NCBI GenBank assembly: GCA_002431945.1
Contig: DJET01000010.1
Span: 1 to 32,914 of the forward strand
DNA: 32,914 nucleotides
Direction of reading: 5' to 3'
Source: Ruminococcaceae bacterium UBA5891
GTDB lineage: Bacteria; Bacillota; Clostridia; Oscillospirales; Acutalibacteraceae
Positions 20,471 through 28,056 of the stretch are shown here, piece after piece. Position 1 is the first letter of the stretch. Each line of letters opens with the position of its first letter. The notes beneath the pieces were generated by a model. The model did not search any database and was not told where the DNA came from. It saw only the letters and a list, made by a program, of their open reading frames with translations. The translations under genes were made by a program, and so were the position numbers.

Positions 20471-22018
20471 TTATTGCACATGTTCGGCTAAATAATCGAA
20501 TAATATTGATTCGTTAAATTCATCAAGTTTAAGTTCATAAATATGTGTTGCATTGAGAAAAATTATATGCTCAGGCAGTTCTTTTAATGTAAAGCCAAAC
20601 GGCTCCGGTCGGGGTTGCGTACTAGAAAGGTTATTTTTATTAGTTAAAACATACCAGTCTCCGTATAATGAGCCATTGGCTTTTAATAAAAGGAGATTAA
20701 AACCTGTTTTTTTAGAATCGGTAACTTGGCTCCATGCTAAAACATCACGGTTTTGGCATTTGGGTGTATAATTTATAATTCTATATTCGGAATCTTCAAA
20801 AAAGATGCGATCTTTTGGAACACGCTTTTGGAAATTTTCGGGAAACACAATTTCTGTTTCTATTGAAATTTTGTCAAAAGAAGGTGTTGTGATTTCCAAT
20901 GAGAAATTCTTTTGAGCTTTCAGACCGGTTTTGTTAATACTAAACTTTCGATCACCGGAATACTGATTGTTAAATTCCCTTATAAAACTATCGATGGGAT
21001 TAAATATAGTTGTTTTATATTGGGAGTATATCAAGTTTATGTGTTCTTCTCGCTCTTTAATTGCTTTTTCTTTTGCAACGCGATGACTTTGTTCTATAAG
21101 ATCCGCTTCGTTCCGCTTAGTTAATGCACGAGTAACTGCTATACCAATATTGTCTGGGTCGGGTTGAACTTTATTTATGGATTCGATTATATCGTCCCAA
21201 TTTTCAAATCTTTTTTGTGTCGGTTTCTCTATCATTTTAATTAACACAGATACTAAGTTTTGAGGTAAACTGGGGTTGTATTTAATTGGATTTTCCGGAG
21301 CTTTATATAAGTGAGCATCCTGGTAGTCACTGTGAGTAGGATTTTGTTTTAATGAATAAGGGTAATTAAGTGTTGCTATTTCATAAAAAACGATTCCCAT
21401 AGAATATATATCCATTTGAACCGTATTTTCATCGCCTTTCCATCCTTCTGGAGGCATATATTTGGCTGTACCATAACCTTTAAATGTATTTGTTTTTGTA
21501 CTATCACATGAATTTTTTGACAATCCAAAATCACTAATTTTGAAAACATTATTTTCAATTAAAATATTTTCAGGTTTAATGTCTCGGTGAACGATATACT
21601 TGCTTATTTCGCGCATGCCCTTGGATAATTGTAACATGGCATCATATATAAATTCTAAATCAAATGGTTTTCCTTTATTTCGTTGCGTTTCAATAATATC
21701 GACTAATGTACCGCCATCAGCATATTCCATAATAATATATGGCGGATATTCATTATAGATTGTTCCGTCGTGTATGTAAATATATTTAATTGCATATTTA
21801 GAATCAATCAATTTAGCTTGGTTAATTTCCCTGTTAAATGAGAGCATGGCTTCCTGACTTGCGAAGGAAGATAATAAAGTTTTAACCGCAACAACATATC
21901 CGTCTTTTTCTCTATGTGATTTATATACGCAACCAAATCCACCTTCACCTAAGACGCTGTCTAGTACATATACATTTTGCTCATCGTCTTTGACTTTACT
22001 GCCGATTGTTATATTCAT
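20471..22018 (-). CDS. Stand-alone eukaryotic-type Ser/Thr protein kinase
   Basis: This 515-residue cytosolic kinase has all core motifs: glycine loop GEGGFGCV, VAVK lysine, catalytic loop HRDIKPEN, DFG, and PPEGWKGDE in place of APE. The kinase domain spans about residues 10-290. A charged linker and a beta-rich C-terminal domain (about 325-515) of unknown type follow. It has no transmembrane helix or PASTA repeats, so it is not the housekeeping PknB/PrkC kinase. It lies inside the mobile element, is visibly AT-richer than its neighbours, and has its own promoter with an operator. These traits fit phage-defence or toxin kinases such as staphylococcal Stk2, which is an inference. Confidence 0.88.
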   Translation of the reverse strand: MNITIGSKVKDDEQNVYVLDSVLGEGGFGCVYKSHREKDGYVVAVKTLLSSFASQEAMLSFNREINQAKLIDSKYAIKYIYIHDGTIYNEYPPYIIMEYADGGTLVDIIETQRNKGKPFDLEFIYDAMLQLSKGMREISKYIVHRDIKPENILIENNVFKISDFGLSKNSCDSTKTNTFKGYGTAKYMPPEGWKGDENTVQMDIYSMGIVFYEIATLNYPYSLKQNPTHSDYQDAHLYKAPENPIKYNPSLPQNLVSVLIKMIEKPTQKRFENWDDIIESINKVQPDPDNIGIAVTRALTKRNEADLIEQSHRVAKEKAIKEREEHINLIYSQYKTTIFNPIDSFIREFNNQYSGDRKFSINKTGLKAQKNFSLEITTPSFDKISIETEIVFPENFQKRVPKDRIFFEDSEYRIINYTPKCQNRDVLAWSQVTDSKKTGFNLLLLKANGSLYGDWYVLTNKNNLSSTQPRPEPFGFTLKELPEHIIFLNATHIYELKLDEFNESILFDYLAEHVQ

Positions 22019-22050
22019 TTTTATAATTCCTCCATGAAAATATTTTTTAT

Positions 22051-22068
22051 CAGTGCATTAGTGCACTG
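22051..22068. promoter_or_regulatory. Inverted repeat upstream of the kinase gene
   Basis: CAGTGCA (22051-22057) and TGCACTG (22062-22068) form a perfect 7-bp-arm repeat with a TTAG centre. It lies in the kinase 5' leader, 33 bases before the start codon. It may be an operator or an RNA hairpin. Confidence 0.5.
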
Positions 22069-22116
22069 TTTTAAATCAAAAATATTGAAAAGATATTACA
22101 TCAATTTGCTAGATAT

Positions 22117-22148
22117 ATTATAGCATAATTTTACCATTATGTAAAATT
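22117..22148 (-). promoter_or_regulatory. Promoter and operator of the Ser/Thr kinase gene
   Basis: On the minus strand TTTACA (complement of 22140-22145) and TATAAT (complement of 22117-22122) are 17 bases apart. An inverted repeat, AATTTTAC (22127-22134) and GTAAAATT (22141-22148), overlaps the -35 and spacer, so the kinase is probably tightly repressed. Confidence 0.75.
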
Positions 22149-22321
22149 GATTCTTCAGACTTTATCGGTATTCGAAAAATATTAAAATGAAAAATCACTC
22201 GCTGATGAAGAATTATTTTATATCCCGAATAATTGGCACAACATTGGCACTGATTTGCTATTGAAATGTAAAAAGCCATATGTTAAAATGAGTATGCTCA
22301 AAAAAGTATCACGAGAAAACA

Positions 22322-22360
22322 GCAACGGCATCATCTTTACAGATGGTGCTTTTTTGTTGC
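22322..22360 (+). terminator. Terminator-like hairpin before the VirB2-like gene
   Basis: GCATCATCT-TTAC-AGATGGTGC (22328-22349) is followed by six T residues. GCAAC (22322) and GTTGC (22356) can pair around it. It sits 21 bases before the VirB2-like start, so it either ends upstream transcription or acts as an attenuator of the transfer genes. The preceding interval 22149-22321 contains no gene that I can support. Confidence 0.6.
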
Positions 22361-22380
22361 GGAAAAACGGAGGTAATTAA

Positions 22381-22764
22381 GTGAAAAAAAGAATATGTAA
22401 AGGAGTGCCCGGCAGATGTAAGCACATCAATGTCGGGCGACTGCTTTTTCTGTCATTTTTATGCGTAACGCTTACGGCGTGTTTCCCGCTTAACGCGTGC
22501 GCCGCGGGCGTTACGGTATGGCAAAAGGCAGAGGAAATAATGAAAGATGTATATAACCATATACTCGCTATCTCAACAATAGCGGGAATTGTGACGGCGG
22601 CTATCGCGCTGCTTATGCTCAACTTTTCAAAATCGGACAGAACCGTAACAGAATCGCGGGCGTGGCTTAAAAGAATTATTGTGACTTGGGTAATACTAAA
22701 CGGCCTCGGCTTTATTATGGCATATATCACGCCGTTTTTCGCAGACGGCCGCTGGAACGGGTAA
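22381..22764 (+). CDS. VirB2/TrbC-like conjugation membrane protein
   Basis: This 127-residue protein starts with a GTG after a perfect GGAGG site. It has a signal-like segment (about residues 20-42, ending NACAAG) and two transmembrane helices (about 57-78 and 95-116) separated by a short KSDRT-containing loop. That is the layout of VirB2/TrbC pilin-like subunits in Gram-positive conjugative elements. It precedes a VirB6/TrbL-like gene by 11 bases, consistent with a type IV secretion operon. Size and topology, rather than sequence motifs, support the call. Confidence 0.65.
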   Translation: MKKRICKGVPGRCKHINVGRLLFLSFLCVTLTACFPLNACAAGVTVWQKAEEIMKDVYNHILAISTIAGIVTAAIALLMLNFSKSDRTVTESRAWLKRIIVTWVILNGLGFIMAYITPFFADGRWNG

Positions 22765-22775
22765 GCGGGTGACAT

Positions 22776-23486
22776 ATGGGAATATTGGACGGAATTGTTG
22801 AATGGTTTGCAGAACAGGTAATGAAATTTCTTGATTTAATCAACTCGTCGGTACTCGGAGCGCTGGGCTGCAATATGTCAACCTTTAAAAGATATTTCCC
22901 TGCTGCCGAGACTATGTATAAGGTTTTTGTAGCTCTCGGCATAGGTCTTATTCTGCTGAACCTTGTGTGGCAGCTTTTTAAAAACTTCGGCGCGCCGCTC
23001 GGTACTGAGGCGGAAGATCCGCTTAAACTTACACTGCGCTCGGCGGTCTTTATTCTGCTTGTATATTTCGCGGATGAAATAGTTGACCTAATACTTAAAA
23101 TCGGCGGTACGCCGTATAAATGGATACTTAATTCCGAGCTGCCGCCGCTTAATTTTGAAAACTTCAATTCGGTGCTGCTTACCATTCTCGGCGTATGCTG
23201 CAACGGAGCCGTAACCCTTATAGGTCTTGTTATTCTGCTTATACTCGCTTGGAACTATATAAAGCTGCTCTTTGAGGCGGCTGAAAGATATGTACTGCTC
23301 GGAGTGCTTGTGTTTACGGCACCCGTGGCTTTCGCTATGGGTGCATCCAAAGCTACGGGTAATATTTTCGCTGCTTGGTGCCGGATGCTCGGCGGACAGG
23401 TGTTTTTGCTTATTATGAACGCATGGTGTTTAAGAGTATTTACAAGTATGGTCGGCGCGTTTCTTGCAAACCCGCTGGCTGTGTGA
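22776..23486 (+). CDS. VirB6/TrbL-like conjugal transfer membrane protein
   Basis: This 236-residue protein has about five or six transmembrane helices. The N-terminal segment is amphipathic (WFAEQVMKFLDLI), and later helices include AERYVLLGVLVFTAPVAFAMG, a pattern typical of TrbL-type proteins of Tn1549-like elements. It would form part of the inner-membrane mating channel. The ribosome binding site is weak (GCGGGTGACAT). It is the second gene in the residual transfer operon. The rest of the apparatus is missing or broken, so function is doubtful. Confidence 0.75.
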   Translation: MGILDGIVEWFAEQVMKFLDLINSSVLGALGCNMSTFKRYFPAAETMYKVFVALGIGLILLNLVWQLFKNFGAPLGTEAEDPLKLTLRSAVFILLVYFADEIVDLILKIGGTPYKWILNSELPPLNFENFNSVLLTILGVCCNGAVTLIGLVILLILAWNYIKLLFEAAERYVLLGVLVFTAPVAFAMGASKATGNIFAAWCRMLGGQVFLLIMNAWCLRVFTSMVGAFLANPLAV

Positions 23487-23498
23487 CGGAGGGGTTAT

Positions 23499-24396
23499 AT
23501 GAAAAAGTATATTAAATTTCTAATATCTGCGGCGGTTCTTGTCGGTATATTCTCCGTATCGGCTTTTGCCCTTACCGAAAACGAGGTGCAGAATGAAGTC
23601 TCACGCATAGGCAGAGATGGCGTTACAGGAAATATTTTTGTCTGGTTTCTCTGTGCGGTCGCATTCCTAAAGGTATCGCAGAAGATAGACAGCTTTATGT
23701 CCTCACTCGGAATAAATGTCGGGCATACGGGCGGTTCTATGTTAGCCGAGGCGCTTATTACTGCTAAAAGCAAACACATTTAAGGGCGGCGGTAAGGGCG
23801 TATCGTTCGGGAAATCTCACGGCTCATCGGTCAATACCGCCGCATTTAAAGGCGGGCTTTCGGGTATGGTCGGCAGAGGTATAACAAGCAATGCGGTTAA
23901 AAACGCAAACGGCACAAAAAGCGGCGGTATCGGCGGAAAGATATTCGATTCATCGCTTGCAAAGGGCGGCGGCTTTGCAAATAAAGTGATAGGAAATATC
24001 GCTAACGGAGATATTGGGACAGTCGGTACAATATCCGGTGAAAATGCGGGCGCCGCACTTATGTCGTACTTAGGATTTACGGCGCTTGGAGAAAACGCGG
24101 AGGCTGTACCGTCTTTTAATAATGTGGAGATAGGCGGCGGGCGGATAACCGGCACGGAAATATCCGACAGTAATCCGCAGGGCATAAAATTCGCTATGTA
24201 TAGCGCGGACAAATATTCCGCACCCGAGGACAATTATTCAACCGTCACCGCTGCAGACGGTACGGCTTGGTATAAGCAGTATGCAGAGAATACCATAGTT
24301 CAAAAGCCGTTCGTCCATTCCGACGGATATGTAGACCGCGGCGATACGGTGGAAAAACGAATACCCAAAGCTCCCAAAAGAAATGACAGGCAGTAA
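23499..24396 (+). pseudogene. Frameshifted conjugative-element membrane protein
   Basis: The first frame (23499-23783) encodes a signal peptide and a hydrophobic helix (NIFVWFLCAVAFLKVSQK), and stops at TAA after AKSKHI. The frame one base back (TTT AAG GGC at 23779) is open without interruption to 24396. It continues with Gly/Ser/Lys-rich sequence (FKGGGKGVSFGKSHGSSV, then GGLSGMVGRG) that belongs naturally after the first half. A single indel near 23770-23783 therefore splits one protein of roughly 298 residues. A GACGGAGGGG site precedes the start. The family is one found between TrbL and VirB4 genes in clostridial elements; its function is unknown. Programmed frameshifting is possible but no slippery heptamer is obvious. 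Confidence 0.78.
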
Positions 24397-24771
24397 TGGC
24401 TGAAAACGGAAGTAATGCGCTCGGCAATATGCGCCACGCAGGACTTAAACGATTTCTTTGCGCTTGACGGCGGCAAATACGGAAAAGGCATTATAAATAA
24501 CTGCAAGACTAAAATAATACTTAATCTTGAAGACGACGAAGCCGAAAGAGTAAAGGATATTTTCAAGCTCTCAGAAGCTGAGATTATGGAAATACCCCAT
24601 TTTGAGCGCGGCAGCGGGCTTATAAGCACAAACAACAATAATATAACGGTTGAGTTTAAGTGCAGCGAGCTTAAAAAGCGACTTATAACCACCGACCGTA
24701 GGGAATTGAAACAGATACTTGACGGTGAAAAAGCGGATATGCGGAGTCAATACAGAAATAATGCGTATTAA
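24397..24771 (+). pseudogene. C-terminal fragment of a VirB4-type conjugation ATPase
   Basis: Immediately after the stop of the preceding frame, and in the same phase, the sequence reads EVMRSAICATQDLNDFFALDGGKYGKGIINN, then ILNLEDDEAERV, MEIPHFERGSGLISTNNNN and LITTDRRELKQIL. This is the C-terminal end of VirB4/TraE-like ATPases of Tn1549-type elements. The Walker motifs and several hundred N-terminal residues are absent. A deletion therefore joined the 3' end of the upstream gene to the 3' end of virB4, with the breakpoint around 24394-24400. Confidence 0.8.
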
Positions 24772-24924
24772 AATTTTTACGCGTAGATAATGCGGATGCA
24801 TTACGCATTAGGGTTAGATTTAGAAAAGCGCAGTTTACTTGTCTTAAATATTTTTAAAGTCATACCACACATTTCTATTGATAATTATAATTTTGTGTGG
24901 TATATTTTAATTGAGGTGGGAAAG

Positions 24925-25221
24925 TTGCTTATCGGTTCTGTTGTGAAAAATGAAGCTGTCCGCAATCAAAAGATGATATGTGAATACGAATCTTTGCTGA
25001 CAAAACTTCCAAAGGGATCTGTTACCTGCCGCAAAAACGGATATTACTATTTAAGGTACAGAGAAGACGGTAAAATTTATGATAAATACATCGGCAAGGA
25101 TGCCGGAGAAGTAAATAAAATCCGTGAGAAACTTATTCTTCGTAAGCATTATACGGAAATGCTGCTTGCATTGCAAAAGGAGCAGAAGGCTATTCATAAA
25201 ATACTGGAGGGATTGAAATGA
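24925..25221 (+). CDS. Helical protein preceding the DUF3990 gene
   Basis: The 98-residue product from the TTG at 24925 has GAGGTGGG upstream. The frame is open further upstream to 24790 but without a site. It contains CEYESLLTKLPKGSVTCRKNGYYYLRYREDGKIYDKYIGKD, then a C-terminal helix ending KAIHKILEGLK. Related proteins regularly precede DUF3990 genes in Firmicutes. The stop overlaps the DUF3990 start (ATGA), showing coupling. It is probably the regulatory or accessory member of that cassette; the function is unknown. The interval 24772-24924 holds only AT-rich sequence with a short imperfect palindrome. Confidence 0.68.
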   Translation: MLIGSVVKNEAVRNQKMICEYESLLTKLPKGSVTCRKNGYYYLRYREDGKIYDKYIGKDAGEVNKIREKLILRKHYTEMLLALQKEQKAIHKILEGLK

Positions 25222-25712
25222 TTATCTATCACGGAAGTACGCAGCTTGTAAAAATACCGGAAATTCGTAAAGGCGATACCTTTCTCGATTTCGGACCCGG
25301 TTTTTACACAACAACCTCTGCAGAGCAAGCCGAACGCTAGGCTAAAATTAAAATGCGGAGAGAAAACAAGGCAATCGGATATGTTTCAATTTACGAATTT
25401 GACTTTGAAACTGCACTTGAACAGGCGGAAATACGCCGTTTTCACGCAGCAGATATTGAATGGCTGCAATTTGTAGTTAAAAATCGTAACGGTGAAACGC
25501 AGGATACGCCGTGCGATATGCACATAGGACCGGTAGCAGACGATAATGTTTACCGCTCCATCCGACTTTTTGAAACAGGAGTATTGGACGCGGACGAAAC
25601 AGTAAAGCGCCTGAAAACAGAGGTGCTACAGGATCAATGGACTTTCCATACAGAAAAAATACTCACATTCGTCAGATTCGTCGGATCAAAAGAAGTCAGA
25701 ACGGAGGAATAA
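25218..25712 (+). pseudogene. DUF3990 (ADP-ribosyltransferase-like) gene with an amber stop
   Basis: From the ATG at 25218 the frame reads MIIYHGSTQLVKIPEIRKG, then DFGPGFYTTTSAEQAER. It hits TAG at 25338 (codon 41) and continues in the same frame with AKIKMRRENKAIGYVSIYEF through to 25712. The YHGS and GFYTTTS motifs are those of DUF3990, predicted to be ADP-ribosyltransferase-like, and the family normally has Trp at the stopped position (TGG to TAG). The rest is intact, so inactivation is recent. It is flanked by its usual upstream partner and DUF3791 genes. A restart after the stop would lack the active-site half. Confidence 0.85.
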
Positions 25713-25714
25713 AT

Positions 25715-25951
25715 ATGAGCAAAGAAGAATTTACTGCGATTATGCCTTATATCAGTGCCGATTTGGTAGGTTTAATAGCACGGAAAAATAACATATCCGA
25801 AGAAGACGCAGTTTTAAAATTGTATAATTCAAAGCTGTATTCGGCTCTTGAAGATGAGAGCACAAAAGTTTGGCATTACAGCACAGATATGCTCTATTCG
25901 CTTTTTGAACAGGAAGAACAAACCGGTAATATAGCTTTTCCGGATGTATAA
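25715..25951 (+). CDS. DUF3791 protein, first copy
   Basis: This 78-residue protein has the DUF3791 layout: a helical N-terminus (EEDAVLKLYNSKLYSALEDE), then KVWHYSTDMLYSLFEQE. It starts two bases after the broken DUF3990 gene, with GGAGG upstream. DUF3791 genes generally accompany DUF3990 genes, and I infer an antitoxin or adaptor role. Here it survives although the presumed toxin is broken. Confidence 0.78.
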   Translation: MSKEEFTAIMPYISADLVGLIARKNNISEEDAVLKLYNSKLYSALEDESTKVWHYSTDMLYSLFEQEEQTGNIAFPDV

Positions 25952-25963
25952 GGGGGATATAAA

Positions 25964-26179
25964 ATGAGCAAGGAAACAGCCTTTCTGGTATTTTGTCTTG
26001 AAAATTATAAGGTTTATAAATCGTTGACCGGAAAGCAAGCTATAGAATTATTTTGTAAATACGGAGTATTTGACTATCTTAAAGATTTTTACGATATTTT
26101 GCATACAACCGGTTATCAATATATTAACAACGATATTGACATTTATCTCAAATCACGAAATGCCGTAATAACCGCATAG
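25964..26179 (+). CDS. DUF3791 protein, second copy
   Basis: This 71-residue protein (FLVFCLENYKVYKSLTGKQAIELFCKYGVFDYLKDFYDILHTTG) has the classical DUF3791 pattern. It starts 12 bases after the first copy, with an AAGGGGGAT site. The two copies share the fold but differ considerably in sequence, so they are unlikely to be a recent duplication. It is the last gene of the cassette and is followed by a hairpin at 26185-26211. Confidence 0.8.
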   Translation: MSKETAFLVFCLENYKVYKSLTGKQAIELFCKYGVFDYLKDFYDILHTTGYQYINNDIDIYLKSRNAVITA

Positions 26180-26184
26180 AATCA

Positions 26185-26211
26185 AAAAGCTTTCGATTTT
26201 CGGGCGCTTTT
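26185..26211 (+). terminator. Probable terminator of the DUF3990/DUF3791 cassette
   Basis: AAAAGC and GCTTTT can pair around a 15-base loop, followed by CTTT. The stem is short, so the call is tentative. Confidence 0.35.
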
Positions 26212-26236
26212 CTTTATGCTCTGAAAGGGTGAAAAT

Positions 26237-26800
26237 ATGAAAACAAGAAAAGAAATATACGGAAAAGAATGCGCGGAAATTCTGTGAAATATTACGCTGT
26301 ACCACAACATAAGAAAGGCGCAGATTATAAAGCTGCACCCGAATATAAACCCGGAGGTGTGCGAAAAAATCATATTCCATTTGCAAAACAATCGCCGTAT
26401 TTACCACGATAAAACCACCGACATAATATACGATAACAATGACGGCAAAACGGATTTTGAGACGATTTATTGCCTTTGGGTAATATGCGATTTTATAGAA
26501 AAAATAGAGTATCATTCTATAAGCGACTTTCCCGTAAATGCAGTATTCTTTGCAGAGGGCGAGCTGTATGAGCTTTCTTTTATACCCGAAAACAAAGAGA
26601 CAATGTTTGAGCAGGCTTTTAAAACGCAGGAGCCGGACGGTAAAAGAATAATAGTGCTTGAAAGCACCGATACCAAAAAGCCCGAATACCTTGCAAGCGC
26701 CGGTGTGGTTCAAGGCATAGATATAAGGGAAGAAAACGACGCGTCCGAGCAGGATGCACACCCGTACTGTTCGGCTTTTACTGCGATTTGCCACGCATAA
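26237..26800 (+). pseudogene. DUF5697-type gene with an opal stop
   Basis: From the ATG at 26237 (site GAAAGGG) the frame reads MKTRKEIYGKECAEIL and meets TGA at 26285 (codon 17). It then runs open to 26800 with NITLYHNIRKAQIIKLHP, NNRRIYHDKTTDIIYD and VICDFIEKIEYHSISDFP. This matches the DUF5697 proteins of clostridial conjugative elements, which have an N-terminal winged-helix-like part. The stopped codon fits an ancestral Trp (TGG to TGA). An internal restart could give a shortened protein, but no ribosome binding site supports it. Confidence 0.75.
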
Positions 26801-26993
26801 AAAAATTTGATACGTCGCTATGGGCTGCGGAATTTGCATTACAGCCGTTTTGCCGCTTGTGTTTTGCCTTTTCAGAATGGGCAGCTGATACTTAAAAATA
26901 TAACCTGAATTTTACATAATTGCTTTCTTAAATTTAACAATAGAATGGTATTATTTAAAAGTAAGATTTTAAAAGTCAGGAAGTTAAAGTTTG

Positions 26994-27875
26994 ATGGCAA
27001 TGAAAACAAAGGTTAATATAACCGCCCGAAGCAATACGGAATTCAATCCAAGCACGGTAAAATATATTGCAACCGACCTTGACGGTACGCTCCTTTCAAG
27101 CGATACGAATATATCAAAGAAAAATCTTGAGGCGATTGAAAGGCTTTCAAGTAAACAGATAAGCACAATACTGCTGACGGGAAGAACACTGTATGAAGTG
27201 CCGGAAAAGCTGCGCAATGCAGGCGGTGTAAAATATATTGTTTTTTCTGACGGAGCGGGCATATGGAGCAGGGAAGATGGCATTATTAAATACGAATATT
27301 TTCCTCTTGATACCGCAAGAGAAATATTTAATGCATTGTCTCAATATGAAACATTTATTGAGGTGTATTCTGGCGGAAAACCACTGGTTGAAAGCAAAAA
27401 GTTTAATTCCGAACAGTTTAATTATTATCATATTGACAGCGATTTTATACCCGAAATATTTAAAAGTCGTTGCGCGGTAGAGTCGCTTGCCGCCCTTTTT
27501 GACGATAAATCGCATAAGACCGAATTATTTGATGTTTTCTTTAAATATGAAACAGAAAGAACAGAATGTGAAAAAAGGCTCAAAGTCGTTTTCGGGGGAA
27601 TATGCATAACATCGTCAATGACTAATAATTTGGAAATTTGCCCGCCGGGGGTTAATAAGGGGGCAACGCTCACACAGCTCTGCGGGGAACTGGGAATTGA
27701 TATAAGAAATGTTGCGGTAGCGGGCGACAGTCCGAATGATATATCCGCATTTAAAACGCAGGCTAAGAAGTATGCAGTATCAAACGCCTGTTGTGAGGTT
27801 AAGTATTTGGCAGATAAGATTATTTGCTCTAATGATGAAAATATTATGTGCTATTTTGAAAAGGAATTTGCATGA
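26994..27875 (+). CDS. Cof-type HAD-superfamily phosphatase
   Basis: This protein of about 293 residues has the four HAD motifs: YIATDLDGTLLSSD (nucleophile Asp), ILLTGR, a lysine region near PPGVNKGATL, and VAVAGDSPNDISAF. A C2-type cap (about residues 90-210) makes it a Cof/YidA-like sugar-phosphate phosphatase. The cap domain sequence is divergent. The start is either ATG 26994 or TTG 26991, both with AGGAAG at 26978. It is a single gene ending at a strong terminator, and is probably the first chromosomal gene to the right of the mobile element. Confidence 0.88.
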   Translation: MAMKTKVNITARSNTEFNPSTVKYIATDLDGTLLSSDTNISKKNLEAIERLSSKQISTILLTGRTLYEVPEKLRNAGGVKYIVFSDGAGIWSREDGIIKYEYFPLDTAREIFNALSQYETFIEVYSGGKPLVESKKFNSEQFNYYHIDSDFIPEIFKSRCAVESLAALFDDKSHKTELFDVFFKYETERTECEKRLKVVFGGICITSSMTNNLEICPPGVNKGATLTQLCGELGIDIRNVAVAGDSPNDISAFKTQAKKYAVSNACCEVKYLADKIICSNDENIMCYFEKEFA

Positions 27876-27971
27876 ACATTGCTTACCGAAAAAAATAAAC
27901 GACGGTATAGCTGCAGCGCTGTTGAAAAACGCGGATTAAAGGATGAATTAGATAAAAATTAAATAATAAAA

Positions 27972-28010
27972 AATAACTGCCGATCAAATTTAAGATCGGC
28001 AGTTATTTTG
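27972..28010. terminator. Bidirectional terminator between HAD and SGNH genes
   Basis: AATAACTGCCGATC (27972-27985) and its exact complement (27994-28007) form a 14-bp stem with an 8-base loop, with A- and T-rich flanks. It lies between convergent genes. The short stretch 27876-27971 contains no gene. Confidence 0.9.
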
Positions 28011-28056
28011 CGGTATTTTTTTAAATTATATAAGAGATAATGCCAAAAATGTTGGG

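Larger units (their letters stand above)
15731..26930. mobile_element. Decayed integrative and conjugative element
   Basis: The left border is the tRNA-Met fragment. The right border is estimated from the end of accessory genes before the HAD phosphatase at 26994. Inside are a replication/regulatory winged-helix gene, an ArpU-like gene, VirB2- and VirB6/TrbL-like genes, a frameshifted membrane gene, a VirB4 C-terminal fragment, DUF5697 and DUF3990/DUF3791 genes typical of clostridial conjugative elements, and several toxin-antitoxin relics. No intact integrase, relaxase or VirD4 is visible, so it is probably immobile on its own. Confidence 0.75.

Noticed and set aside
24763..24810. Short imperfect palindromes (TAATGCG with CGCATTA)
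   Set aside because: The arms are only seven bases, no promoter is associated, and there is no second copy; probably chance.
26153..26839. 228-codon minus-strand frame
   Set aside because: It is antisense to the DUF5697-type gene. The plus-strand reading, although interrupted by one stop, matches a known family.
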